A DNA stretch of 64,000 nt from Polaribacter tangerinus. GTDB lineage: Bacteria; Bacteroidota; Bacteroidia; Flavobacteriales; Flavobacteriaceae. Of this stretch, positions 18,532 to 28,000 are shown piece by piece. Positions within the stretch are counted from its first letter, which is position 1. Every line of letters begins with the position of its first letter. A program made the translations under genes and the position numbers. The DNA is taken from NCBI RefSeq assembly GCF_038024095.1, contig NZ_CP150668.1:2629169-2693168 (forward strand), in the 5' to 3' direction. The notes below the pieces were generated by a model. The model was not told where the DNA came from. It saw only the letters and a program-made list of their open reading frames with translations, and made no database searches.

Positions 18532-19710
18532 ATGAAAAAAATTACTTTTTTACTATTCATGTCTTTATCCTTTTCATTTTTTGGACAAGATAAATTAACT
18601 TCAAGCATTAACGAATATTTCGATGGAACGGAATGGAAAAATGGCGGGAGAGTTACCTACAGTTACGATGCTAATAATAACCTTATTAATGAAACTTATT
18701 ATAGTTGGTCTGGCGATGCAAATTGGGCAATTAATGGTAAGCAAACAAATTCTTTTAATAATTTTGGTAAAATTATTGAAAATGTTTACGAAAATATAAA
18801 TTCAGCTACAGGTATTGTGGTAGATGGATTTAAAACTATTTATACTTACAATAGTGCTCAACAAATTACAGTAATTACAAATCAACAATTAAGTAATGGG
18901 GTCTGGATAAACGATACGAGATCTTTACTTTCTTACTCTAATAACAAGATTTCTTTATTAATTGGTGAAAGTTGGAATGGTTCTTCTTGGGAATTTACTG
19001 TAGATAGTTCTCAAAATGATGGCTCTTCTAGAGTAACTGTTAACTATGGTGCTAATGGTTTATCTTCAGAATTTATTTATGAAGTATGGGATGGCTCTGG
19101 TTGGAGTTTAGATAGTAAAGAGATTTATACATACAATGCTAATAATAAAAATACGCAACAGATTAGTCAGGATTGGAATGGTACAGCGTATACGAATAGT
19201 AGTAAAATAGAAAAAACCTATGATAGTAACAACAATTTAATTTTAGAAAAAGAATTCGACTTTACTAATGGTATTTTTACAAGTAATTATGAAGAAAGCT
19301 ATACTTTTGATACGAGTCAGTTAATGAGTTCAATTACTAACCCTTTTAAAGATATAACAGGTTTTGATGCTTTATCTGGAAATGATAATAATTTTGTTAA
19401 TAAGATTGTTACTTCTTCAACGGGCTCTAACGACAGAACGACTTACTATTACAATGGTGCAACAGCTAGTATCAAAGAGTTTACCAATTTAAACTTTAGA
19501 GCATATCCGAACCCATCTTCAAATGAAGTAACTATAAATGTTGGTAATAAAACATTAAAAAGTGCAGCACTGTATTCTATTCTCGGAAATAAAATACTTT
19601 CTACAGAATCAAATAAAATAATAATATCTAACCTCTCTAAAGGAATTTATTTGCTCAAGGTATTTACGTTAGAAGGAGATATTGCTAGCAAAAAAATTAT
19701 TAAAAATTAA
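18532..19710 (+). CDS. Secreted YD-like repeat protein with T9SS type A sorting domain
   Basis: A 392-residue secreted protein: signal peptide (about 1-19, ending SFSFFGQ), then about six imperfect repeats of 40-45 residues that alternate a W-N/D-G-x-x-W or G-x-W element with a Y-x-Y-N/D-x-N-N-x element (for example ESWNGSSWEF, VWDGSGWSLD, YTYNANNKN), and a type A C-terminal domain beginning FRAYPNPSSNEV. The repeats resemble YD/RHS-type beta repeats found in adhesins and Bacteroidota surface proteins. The function is unknown; a surface-binding role is inferred. It is monocistronic, with its own -7 box and a terminator shared with ackA. Confidence 0.88.
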   Translation: MKKITFLLFMSLSFSFFGQDKLTSSINEYFDGTEWKNGGRVTYSYDANNNLINETYYSWSGDANWAINGKQTNSFNNFGKIIENVYENINSATGIVVDGFKTIYTYNSAQQITVITNQQLSNGVWINDTRSLLSYSNNKISLLIGESWNGSSWEFTVDSSQNDGSSRVTVNYGANGLSSEFIYEVWDGSGWSLDSKEIYTYNANNKNTQQISQDWNGTAYTNSSKIEKTYDSNNNLILEKEFDFTNGIFTSNYEESYTFDTSQLMSSITNPFKDITGFDALSGNDNNFVNKIVTSSTGSNDRTTYYYNGATASIKEFTNLNFRAYPNPSSNEVTINVGNKTLKSAALYSILGNKILSTESNKIIISNLSKGIYLLKVFTLEGDIASKKIIKN

Positions 19711-19726
19711 TTTTCCTTTTTTAGTT

Positions 19727-19766
19727 AAAAACATTTTAAGTGTTTACACTTAAAATGTTTTTTTTA
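19727..19766. terminator. Bidirectional terminator between the T9SS repeat protein gene and ackA
   Basis: A perfect 17-bp stem (19727-19743 with 19746-19762) with A and T runs on both sides. It touches the ackA stop codon. Confidence 0.9.
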
Positions 19767-20951
19767 TTTGATTAAAGTAAAAGTTTGTTTAGCAATTTCA
19801 ATTTCTTCGTTGGTAGGAATAATTAAAATTTTAACCTTAGAATTTTTAGACTGAATTTCTCTAATTTTATCATTCCTAATTTCATTTTTCTGTAAATCTA
19901 AATCAATACCCAAAAAGTCTAAATCTTTACAAGATAAGGCTCTCATGATTGCAGAATTTTCTCCAATACCTGCAGTAAAAATTAAAGCATCTAGTCCGTT
20001 TAATACAGCCGTATAACTGCCAATGTATTTTTGAATTCTGTAAGCAGTAAGTTCCAACGCCATTTTACAATTTTCATTGCCTTTTGAGGCTTGTTCAGAT
20101 ATTTCTCTTAAATCAGAATATCCAGTTAATCCCAATAAACCTGACTCTTTTTGAAGTAAATTACTAATATCTTCAGCACTTTTTTTCATTTTCTTCATTA
20201 AATAGAAAATAACAGATTGGTCTATATCACCCGATCGTGTTCCCATTATTAAACCATTCATTGGGCCAAAACCTAGCGAGTTTTCAACACTTTTTCCATT
20301 TTCAATGGCAGTCATGCTACAGCCATTTCCTAAATGGATGCTAATAATTTTTTTCGCTTTTGCTGTACCGAGATATTCTATAGCTTTCTCAGAAACATAC
20401 TTATGACTAGTTCCATGAAAACCGTATGAACGAATTTTATGAACATTTAAATATTCTTTTGCAATAGCATATTGATATGCCTTTTGAGGTATTGTTTGAT
20501 GAAAAGCAGTATCAAAAACGGCTACTTGCAAAGTTTCAGGAAAAATAATTTCTGCAATTTCTATTCCTTTTAAATTCACAGGATTGTGAAGTGGCGCTAA
20601 ATCAAAAAGGTTTCTAATTTCATTTTTAACAGTCGTATTAATAACTACTGTTTTACTAAACTTTGCACCTCCATGAACAACTCTGTGTCCTACAGCTTCA
20701 ATTTCACTTACACTAGTTATAACGCCTAATTTAACATCTAATAATGTATCGACAATTTTTTTTAAGCCTACTTCATGATTTAAAATTGCTAGTTTTTCAG
20801 TTTGTGAACTTGCTTTTTTTTTGTGCGTAAAAATTGCATCATTCGTTCCAATTCTTTCTATCAAACCAACGCATTTTACCTGCTCTGATGGCATTTTAAT
20901 CACCTGATACTTTAGTGACGAAGAGCCTGCGTTTAAAACTAAAATGTTCAT
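19764..20951 (-). CDS. ackA: Acetate kinase
   Basis: A 395-residue ASKHA-fold kinase interconverting acetyl phosphate plus ADP with acetate plus ATP. The N-terminal NAGSSSLKYQ and the phosphate loops HRVVHGG and HLGNGCSM are the family signatures. It starts two bases after the pta stop, so pta and ackA form a two-gene operon for acetate overflow or acetate assimilation. The length is normal. Confidence 0.98.
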   Translation of the reverse strand: MNILVLNAGSSSLKYQVIKMPSEQVKCVGLIERIGTNDAIFTHKKKASSQTEKLAILNHEVGLKKIVDTLLDVKLGVITSVSEIEAVGHRVVHGGAKFSKTVVINTTVKNEIRNLFDLAPLHNPVNLKGIEIAEIIFPETLQVAVFDTAFHQTIPQKAYQYAIAKEYLNVHKIRSYGFHGTSHKYVSEKAIEYLGTAKAKKIISIHLGNGCSMTAIENGKSVENSLGFGPMNGLIMGTRSGDIDQSVIFYLMKKMKKSAEDISNLLQKESGLLGLTGYSDLREISEQASKGNENCKMALELTAYRIQKYIGSYTAVLNGLDALIFTAGIGENSAIMRALSCKDLDFLGIDLDLQKNEIRNDKIREIQSKNSKVKILIIPTNEEIEIAKQTFTLIK

Positions 20952-20953
20952 AA

Positions 20954-23050
20954 TTATTTTTGATTTGCCTGAATAGCAGTTAATAAGACAGTGTTAAAAA
21001 TATCGTCTACAGTACAACCTCTACTTAAATCGTTTACAGGTTTGTTTAGTCCTTGTAACATTGGACCAATAGCCAATGCACCAGTTTCTCTTTGTATTGC
21101 TTTGTAGGTATTGTTTCCGGTATTTAAATCAGGAAATATAAGTACAGAAGCTTGTCCAGCAACCTCTGAATCTGGCATTTTAGTTTGCGCAACATTCATG
21201 TCTACAGCAGCATCATATTGTATAGGACCTTCAATTTTTAGGTTTGGAAATTTATTTTTTACCAATGCGGTTGCAGCTCTTACTTTTTCTACTTCTTCTC
21301 CTTTTCCAGATTTTCCAGAAGAGTAGGATAACATGGCAATTTTTGCTTTTATGCCAAATGCTTCGGCAGATGCAGCAGACGAGATAGCAATTTCTGCTAA
21401 TTGGGCAGCATCAGGGTTTGGGTTTACAGCGCAATCTCCCATTACAGAAACTCTGTCGGATAAACACATAAAAAACACTGACGAAACTACAGAAACCCCT
21501 GGTTTTGTTTTTATAAGTTGTAAAGCAGGTTTAATTGTATGTTGTGTGGTATGTGCCGCACCCGAGACCATGCCATCCGCTAAACCATTTAATATCATTA
21601 AAGTACCAAAATAAGAAACATCTCTTACCAAATCGTTTGCAGTAGTTTCTGTCATACCTTTGTGTTTCCTAGCTTCGAATAATGTTTTTTCGAACTGTTT
21701 GTTGTAAATCGAATTTTCAGGATTTAGAATTGATATTTTATCTAAATCTATTTGTAATCCTAGCTGATCGCAAGTTAATTGAATCATCTTTTTATCACCT
21801 AAAATAGTTAAATCTACTATATCTAACAGTTGTAAGCGGGCAGCAGCTCTTATGATGCGTTCATCATTTCCTTCAGGTAAAACTATATGTTTGCGTTGTT
21901 TTTTTGCCTTTTGTAACAAATTATATTGAAACATGCTCGGTGTTAATTTATCTGAGATAAATGCACTTAGAGTTTTTGAAAGATTTTCTACATTTACATA
22001 AGTATCGAAAGTATCTAATGAGAGTAGTATTTTTTTACTGTGTCCAGCATATATTTTTGGTTTTACATTTCCAATTTTATTGGTAACCTTAAAAGTTCCT
22101 CCGTTTACAGATATAATTGGTACAGTAGACTGCACACCTTCAATTAATTTTAAAATTGATGGCTCTGGTAAAAGACCACCTGTTAAAATAATACCTGCAA
22201 TTTTGGGATAGTTTTTAGAGGCATTTGCTTGCAGTGCTCCTAAAATAATATCGGCCCTGTCTCCAGGAGTAATTACAAGCGAATTATTTTTTATTCGGGT
22301 TAAATAATTTCGAAGCTGCATAGCACCACTACTAAAACTACCAATGGAGTTGTCTAAAAACTGCTCACCAAATAATATTTTTCCTTTGAGCGCCTCACTA
22401 ACTTCTCTAACAGAAGGATTTGCTAAAAAACTGTTCTTAGGAATTACATCTATTTGTACAGTTTTCGGAATTACTTTTGAGAGTGTTTTTTTTATAAAAT
22501 CTACCTCGTCCTTTTTGGTTTTATTGGCAATTATACCGATAACATCTACTTCTTTTTCTATAAACTCTTTATAAATTAGTTGTAGTGTATTTACAAATTC
22601 CTTTTTTGTTTTATTGTTTCCAGAGCCAACAATAAGAACTGGTACTCCTAAATTTTTTGCAATCGCTAAATTTACATCGAGTTCTGTAAAACCACCTTTG
22701 CCAGAAAAATCGCTCCCTTCAACAAGCACATAGTCATACTTAGCTTCTAATCTTTTATACTTATCAATAATAGAATGAATAACTTCATCAAATTTCCCTT
22801 CACTTAAATGCTCTATCACGTCAGATTGATCAAAGGCATAGCAGTCTTCATGAGAGCAGTCTAAATTAAAAAATTCAATAGCTGTTTGGATATGATTATC
22901 TAATGCTGATTTATTTTTCTTATGAATTATGGGCCTAAAATAACCAACTTTAGAAGATTTTGTTAGCATCATTCTTAGAATTCCTAGTGATACTAAAGAT
23001 TTTCCGCTATTGGGTTCTATAGTAGTTATATAGATAGATTTGTTTTTCAT
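20954..23050 (-). CDS. pta: Phosphate acetyltransferase (long, multi-domain form)
   Basis: A 698-residue enzyme converting acetyl-CoA and phosphate to acetyl phosphate. It is the long form: an N-terminal P-loop-like domain (TTIEPNSGKSLVSLGI at about 8-23), a DRTGG domain (about 220-330) and the catalytic PTA_PTB domain from about 375, where KHIVLPEGNDERIIRAA begins. The N-terminal domains regulate the enzyme in E. coli. It lies just upstream of ackA on the same strand. The 244-base gap before it shows no clear -7 box. Confidence 0.97.
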   Translation of the reverse strand: MKNKSIYITTIEPNSGKSLVSLGILRMMLTKSSKVGYFRPIIHKKNKSALDNHIQTAIEFFNLDCSHEDCYAFDQSDVIEHLSEGKFDEVIHSIIDKYKRLEAKYDYVLVEGSDFSGKGGFTELDVNLAIAKNLGVPVLIVGSGNNKTKKEFVNTLQLIYKEFIEKEVDVIGIIANKTKKDEVDFIKKTLSKVIPKTVQIDVIPKNSFLANPSVREVSEALKGKILFGEQFLDNSIGSFSSGAMQLRNYLTRIKNNSLVITPGDRADIILGALQANASKNYPKIAGIILTGGLLPEPSILKLIEGVQSTVPIISVNGGTFKVTNKIGNVKPKIYAGHSKKILLSLDTFDTYVNVENLSKTLSAFISDKLTPSMFQYNLLQKAKKQRKHIVLPEGNDERIIRAAARLQLLDIVDLTILGDKKMIQLTCDQLGLQIDLDKISILNPENSIYNKQFEKTLFEARKHKGMTETTANDLVRDVSYFGTLMILNGLADGMVSGAAHTTQHTIKPALQLIKTKPGVSVVSSVFFMCLSDRVSVMGDCAVNPNPDAAQLAEIAISSAASAEAFGIKAKIAMLSYSSGKSGKGEEVEKVRAATALVKNKFPNLKIEGPIQYDAAVDMNVAQTKMPDSEVAGQASVLIFPDLNTGNNTYKAIQRETGALAIGPMLQGLNKPVNDLSRGCTVDDIFNTVLLTAIQANQK

Positions 23051-23294
23051 AAATTATATTTTTGAACCTACACAGAATGGTTTTATGATAAAGCTTTTTA
23101 AAGAAGCATATCCATTTAATTAAGGTACACATCAAAATTGATTTCTATTTCTTAGTATTAGTTTAACCATTTTATAACTTTCTCAAAAATGATTACATCA
23201 GTAAATTTATAATTGATGTGTTTATAATGACATTTAATAATCTAGAAAGCCTTTTTACTATAATGGTAATTGGTTTTTTTACAGATACTACTTT

Positions 23295-24923
23295 TTACAC
23301 TTGCAAAACGCCCATATTAAATTGCTTTTCTATAGGAGCATTATTTGCGGCTTCTATTCCCATGGAAATCCATGTTCTAGTTTCCAAAGGGTTGATAACT
23401 CCATCTGTCCAAATTCTTGAAGCAGCATAATACGGAGAAACCTGCGCATCGTATTTCGATTTAATTTTTTCAAATAATTCTGCTTCTTTTTCGGGAGTAA
23501 TTTCTTCACCTCGTTTTTTTAGAGAAGCAGTTTCTATTTGAAGTAATACTTTTGCAGCAGAATTTCCACTCATAACAGCTAATTCTGCCGATGGCCAAGC
23601 AACAATTAATCTTGGGTCATAAGCTTTTCCGCACATTGCATAATTTCCTGCTCCGTAGGAGTTTCCTATAATTACCGTAAATTTTGGCACTACAGAGTTA
23701 CTTACAGCATTTACCATTTTTGCTCCGTCTTTAATAATTCCGCCATGTTCAGACTTAGAGCCAACCATAAAGCCAGTTACATCTTGTAGGAAAAGTAGAG
23801 GTATTTTTTTCTGATTGCAATTCGCAATAAATCGAGTAGCTTTGTCTGCAGAATCATTATATATTACTCCACCAAATTGCATTTCACCCTTTTTTGTTTT
23901 TACCAATTTACGCTGATTTGCTACAATTCCAACCGCCCAACCATCTATTCTTGCATAGCCAGTTATTATTGTTTTTCCGTATCCCTCTTTATATTGTTCA
24001 AATTCAGAATTGTCTACTAAACGTTTAATAATTTCCAACATATCATATTGAGCATTTCGTTCTTTAGGTAAAATGCCAAATATATCCTCTTGGTTTTCTT
24101 TAGGGAGTAGCGCTTCTTTTTTATTAAAACCTGCTTTTGGAGAATCTCCAATTTTATCTACAATAAATTTTATTTTATCTAAAGCATCTTTATCATCTTT
24201 TGCTTTATAATCTGTTACACCAGAAATTTCACAATGTGTAGTTGCGCCACCCAAAGTTTCATTGTCTATAGATTCTCCTATTGCCGCTTTTACTAAGTAG
24301 CTTCCGGCAAGAAAAATACTAGCAGTTTTATCTACTATTATTGCCTCGTCACTCATTATTGGTAAATAAGCTCCACCGGCTACACAGCTTCCCATAACGG
24401 CAGAAATTTGTGTAATTCCCATACTGCTCATTATAGCATTATTTCTAAAAATTCTGCCAAAATGTTCTTTATCAGGAAAAATCTCATCCTGCATTGGTAG
24501 GTAAACACCTGCAGAATCTACCAAATAAATAATCGGAATTTTATTCTCTATTGATATTTCTTGTGCACGTAAATTCTTTTTACCTGTAATAGGAAACCAT
24601 GCGCCTGCTTTTACAGTTGCATCATTTGCTACAACAATACACTGCTTTCCTCTAATATATCCTATTTTTACGATAACACCACCCGAAGGACATCCACCGT
24701 GTTTTTCATACATTCCTTCACCTGCGAAAGCTCCAATTTCTATAGATTTTGTTGAGCTATCTAATAAATAGTCAACTCTTTCTCGAGCGGTCATTTTTCC
24801 TTTTTCGTGAAGTTTATCTATTCTTTTTTGTCCACCTCCTAATTTTACTTTTGCAAAGCGTTTCTTTAAATCTGAGACAAGTAGTTTGTTATAATCTTCG
24901 TTTTTATTGAAGTTGATATCCAT
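23295..24923 (-). CDS. Acyl-CoA carboxylase, beta (carboxyltransferase) subunit
   Basis: A 542-residue carboxyltransferase of the crotonase-fold AccD5/PccB family, with N-terminal and C-terminal half-domains. The segment GGGQKRIDKLHEKGKMTARERV opens the family, GSCVAGGAYLPIMSDE and GNSYGAGNYAMCGKAY form the two oxyanion-hole regions. It should move CO2 from biotin to an acyl-CoA; methylcrotonyl-CoA is likelier than propionyl-CoA given the ARIDGWAVGIVANQRK context, but this is uncertain. No biotin carboxylase or biotin-carrier gene lies beside it, so its partner must be encoded elsewhere. Confidence 0.9.
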   Translation of the reverse strand: MDINFNKNEDYNKLLVSDLKKRFAKVKLGGGQKRIDKLHEKGKMTARERVDYLLDSSTKSIEIGAFAGEGMYEKHGGCPSGGVIVKIGYIRGKQCIVVANDATVKAGAWFPITGKKNLRAQEISIENKIPIIYLVDSAGVYLPMQDEIFPDKEHFGRIFRNNAIMSSMGITQISAVMGSCVAGGAYLPIMSDEAIIVDKTASIFLAGSYLVKAAIGESIDNETLGGATTHCEISGVTDYKAKDDKDALDKIKFIVDKIGDSPKAGFNKKEALLPKENQEDIFGILPKERNAQYDMLEIIKRLVDNSEFEQYKEGYGKTIITGYARIDGWAVGIVANQRKLVKTKKGEMQFGGVIYNDSADKATRFIANCNQKKIPLLFLQDVTGFMVGSKSEHGGIIKDGAKMVNAVSNSVVPKFTVIIGNSYGAGNYAMCGKAYDPRLIVAWPSAELAVMSGNSAAKVLLQIETASLKKRGEEITPEKEAELFEKIKSKYDAQVSPYYAASRIWTDGVINPLETRTWISMGIEAANNAPIEKQFNMGVLQV

Positions 24924-25038
24924 AGAATTGTTCTTCTTAATTTACAGCGAATTTAAGAAATATTAAGTGTTTTCTCTTATTTCTACTTTTTCTATTTGTA
25001 TAAATGTTTCTTAAAATTAAATTCTCAATTTTCTTTTC

Positions 25039-28000
25039 TTACCTTCTCAAAAGTGAGAAGTTTCCTTTTTTGTTGATTATTGGTTTGTTATTATCTGCAG
25101 GTACAAGTGTAATATTATACCAATAATCGTCTGATGGGAGTAGTTTGCTGTTGTATGTTCCGTTCCATCCGTTGCTATCTATTGGTATTTCTGCTACGAG
25201 TTTACCGAATCTGTTAAAGATGGTAATTTTGGCATTAGGATAAAATGTTTTGTTGGCACCTTTTATAATCCAAGTATCATTTTTACCATCTCCATTAGGG
25301 GTAAAAAATTTAGGGAATTGCAATACAGATAATTGCAAAGTAGCATCAGGAGCACAGCCATTTTTATCATTTACAATTAGGGTATAAATTCCGCCTTCTA
25401 AGTTTTCAAAGATTGTTTCATCTTGAAAAGGAGTAGTGGTATTTAGATCTTCATTTCTCAGTGCAAATTGGTAGTTGCCAATTCCGATATTATTGGATAT
25501 GGTATCAATAGAAACAGAGAGGTTATTTTCTCGATTCAAGGCATTTGCTTCATCAACAATTGTTACAAAGCTTCTTTCTATCGTTGCAGGATTAGAAGCG
25601 TTTACGGTTATGGTTTGACTTCTAGAGCAATTGGTTCCGTTGGTAGTGGTTGCGGTAACGGTGTAATTTCCTCCTTTGTTAATAGGCGCTGTTTGTGTAT
25701 TCGCTACAATATTACCCAGCGCATCGGTCCATAGATAGTTGTAAATTCCTGCGGGATTTTCAGCTTCAAGAAACATTGGAGTATCATTTAAACAAATAAT
25801 TTGCGGACTCGTAATAGCAAAGCTAGGTAAAGGGTTTACGATTACTTGAAAAGAGGCATCATCGTTTACACATCCAGTAGCTTTGTTTTGTATGCGCACA
25901 AAAAAGGTTTCTGTGGTATTGGTGTTTGTATATGGCGATGCTACGGCGTTTGTACCGTTGGTTGCTTGTTGTGGTGTTTTGTGAAAGGTTACCTCAAAAT
26001 CGTCTGTGTCTTGAGAAGCACCAAGGAGTTTTGGAATTTGACTGTCTAAATCAATGGATTGAATAATTCCGTTTGTATCATCACCATCTGCATCATCATC
26101 GCAATAGGAGAGATTAGAGACAGGCGTAAACACAGGTTCTTTATTAATAATTACTTTAAAATTAGAGAGGTAGTTTACACAATTAGTTTCGGTATTTACA
26201 ATTCGTACATAAATTGTTTCTTGGTATGGTGTTGTGTTTTCTATGGGAGAACTCAGCGGATTATTTCCGTTTTGAGCTTCTAAAAATTCTCTGTGATAGG
26301 TAATCTTAAATTTGGTAGGATCTTGAGTGCCAAGAATAGTACTTGTTTGTAATTCTAGATTGATGTTTTTAGAGTAACCGTTAATAGCCGAACCATCTAA
26401 GGCATCATCACAGACTTCTAAATCTGAGACAAAGTTTGCTGTAGGAACTTTATTAACAATTACAAAGAAAGAGGTGTGGTCTGTAAAACAACCGGTAATT
26501 TTATTGGTAACTCGAACAAATATTTCTTGCTGGTCTTTGGTGGTGTTTTTAAAAGGAGAAGCAAGCGGATTGCTGCCAGAGTTGGCTTCTTCTGCCGATT
26601 TGTGGTAGGTAACCTCAAAATCGGAAGGAGATTGAGAGCTGCCTAAAATACGCGCATCGTTGTCGGTAAGCATAAAACCGTCTACAAAACCATCCGTAGA
26701 GAGTCCGCTAACAGCATCATCACACAAGGTTAAATTTTCTGCAGCATTGGCAATTGGAACAGAATTTGTTTTTAAATATAGTTCTCCAGTTCCCGTACAG
26801 TTATTATTATTTTTATTAGTTATTTTAAAGTAAATGGTTTGTCTTGAAATATTGGAAGGAAAACCAATATTTCTGTAGTTAGAAATATCATTAATAGGCT
26901 TAATAGCAGCAGTTCTGTTGGATATTGTTTCATAAAAATTTACAGATAAGTTTGGTTGAAGTGCGGCTGGAAAAAAGTTAAGAATCTCTTGTTTAGCATT
27001 ACTAAAATCGAAATTGGTAATTCCGTCAGTATCATCATTTAAAGCACCATTAGTTCCATCTTCTTGAAGAAAATCATCACAAACCGGTGCAAATTCTTTA
27101 AAATAAGCTACATCAGCAGCTGCTTCTACTTCAATTTCTATTTTAGAGATAGTGTAACAACCATCATTAGAAATTGTACGAACCCAAGCATTTCCATTCG
27201 TATTAACAAGGTAGCGAATTTTATCTGTAACTTGTGGAGTACCTGCAATAGCATCGGCTTCTGAAGCATAATACTCAAAAGTATTGTTATTAGCATCCGC
27301 TGAAATAGAGATTTCAGCTTGTGTTAAATTTACAGTAGAAATTCTATCTAAATCATTATCACATTGTTTTAGTGTAACAATCGGAGTTACCACAGGCGCC
27401 AAATTTACCTTTACAGAAATAGCATTAGAAGTACTTGTACAACTATTTCCGTTTCTCATTAACTTTACGCGAAACTGTTGATTGTTAAGAGAAGTTGAGG
27501 TGTTTGTAATGATTAATTGATTACTGTTTACACCACTAAAAGTTGCATTATTTGTAACCATTTGCCACGTAACACCATTGTTTGTAGAGGTTTCCCATAC
27601 AAAGGAATCGGCATTGGAATTTATAATAATATTGCTTTTAGTATTTTCGCAAAGTACCACGTTTTCAAAAGGTGTATTTATGTTAATTGGTGCAGCGATT
27701 GTATAGTTCGAATTTGGAAGCGTGTAACCATTAGTATTATTTATTACTTTACCATTTGTATTCACTAGAAAAGGAGAGCCGTCTAAAAAACCATCATTAT
27801 TTTGGTCTGTAAAACCAGCTTCAGTTACATCATTACAGCCATCATTATCTGAGTCTGATGACAGGAAATTAAAAATTAAATCATTGTCGGTGTTTAAAAT
27901 ATTGTAGTTAAGAGAAAGCGTTTTTGCGTCTGGTATATTCTCTAAAGAGTCGACCAAACCATTTTTACCTACTAATAAGTTAGCGTTGTCTATGATGCCA

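Noticed and set aside
23051-23294. Riboswitch or small RNA in the gap before pta
   Set aside because: The 244 bases are AT-rich with no convincing conserved motif, and no -7 box match on the minus strand.
25043-25060. Hairpin CTTCTCA-AAAG-TGAGAAG near the end of the giant gene
   Set aside because: It is inside the last codons of the coding sequence and has no T-run after the stop on the minus strand, so I do not call it a terminator.
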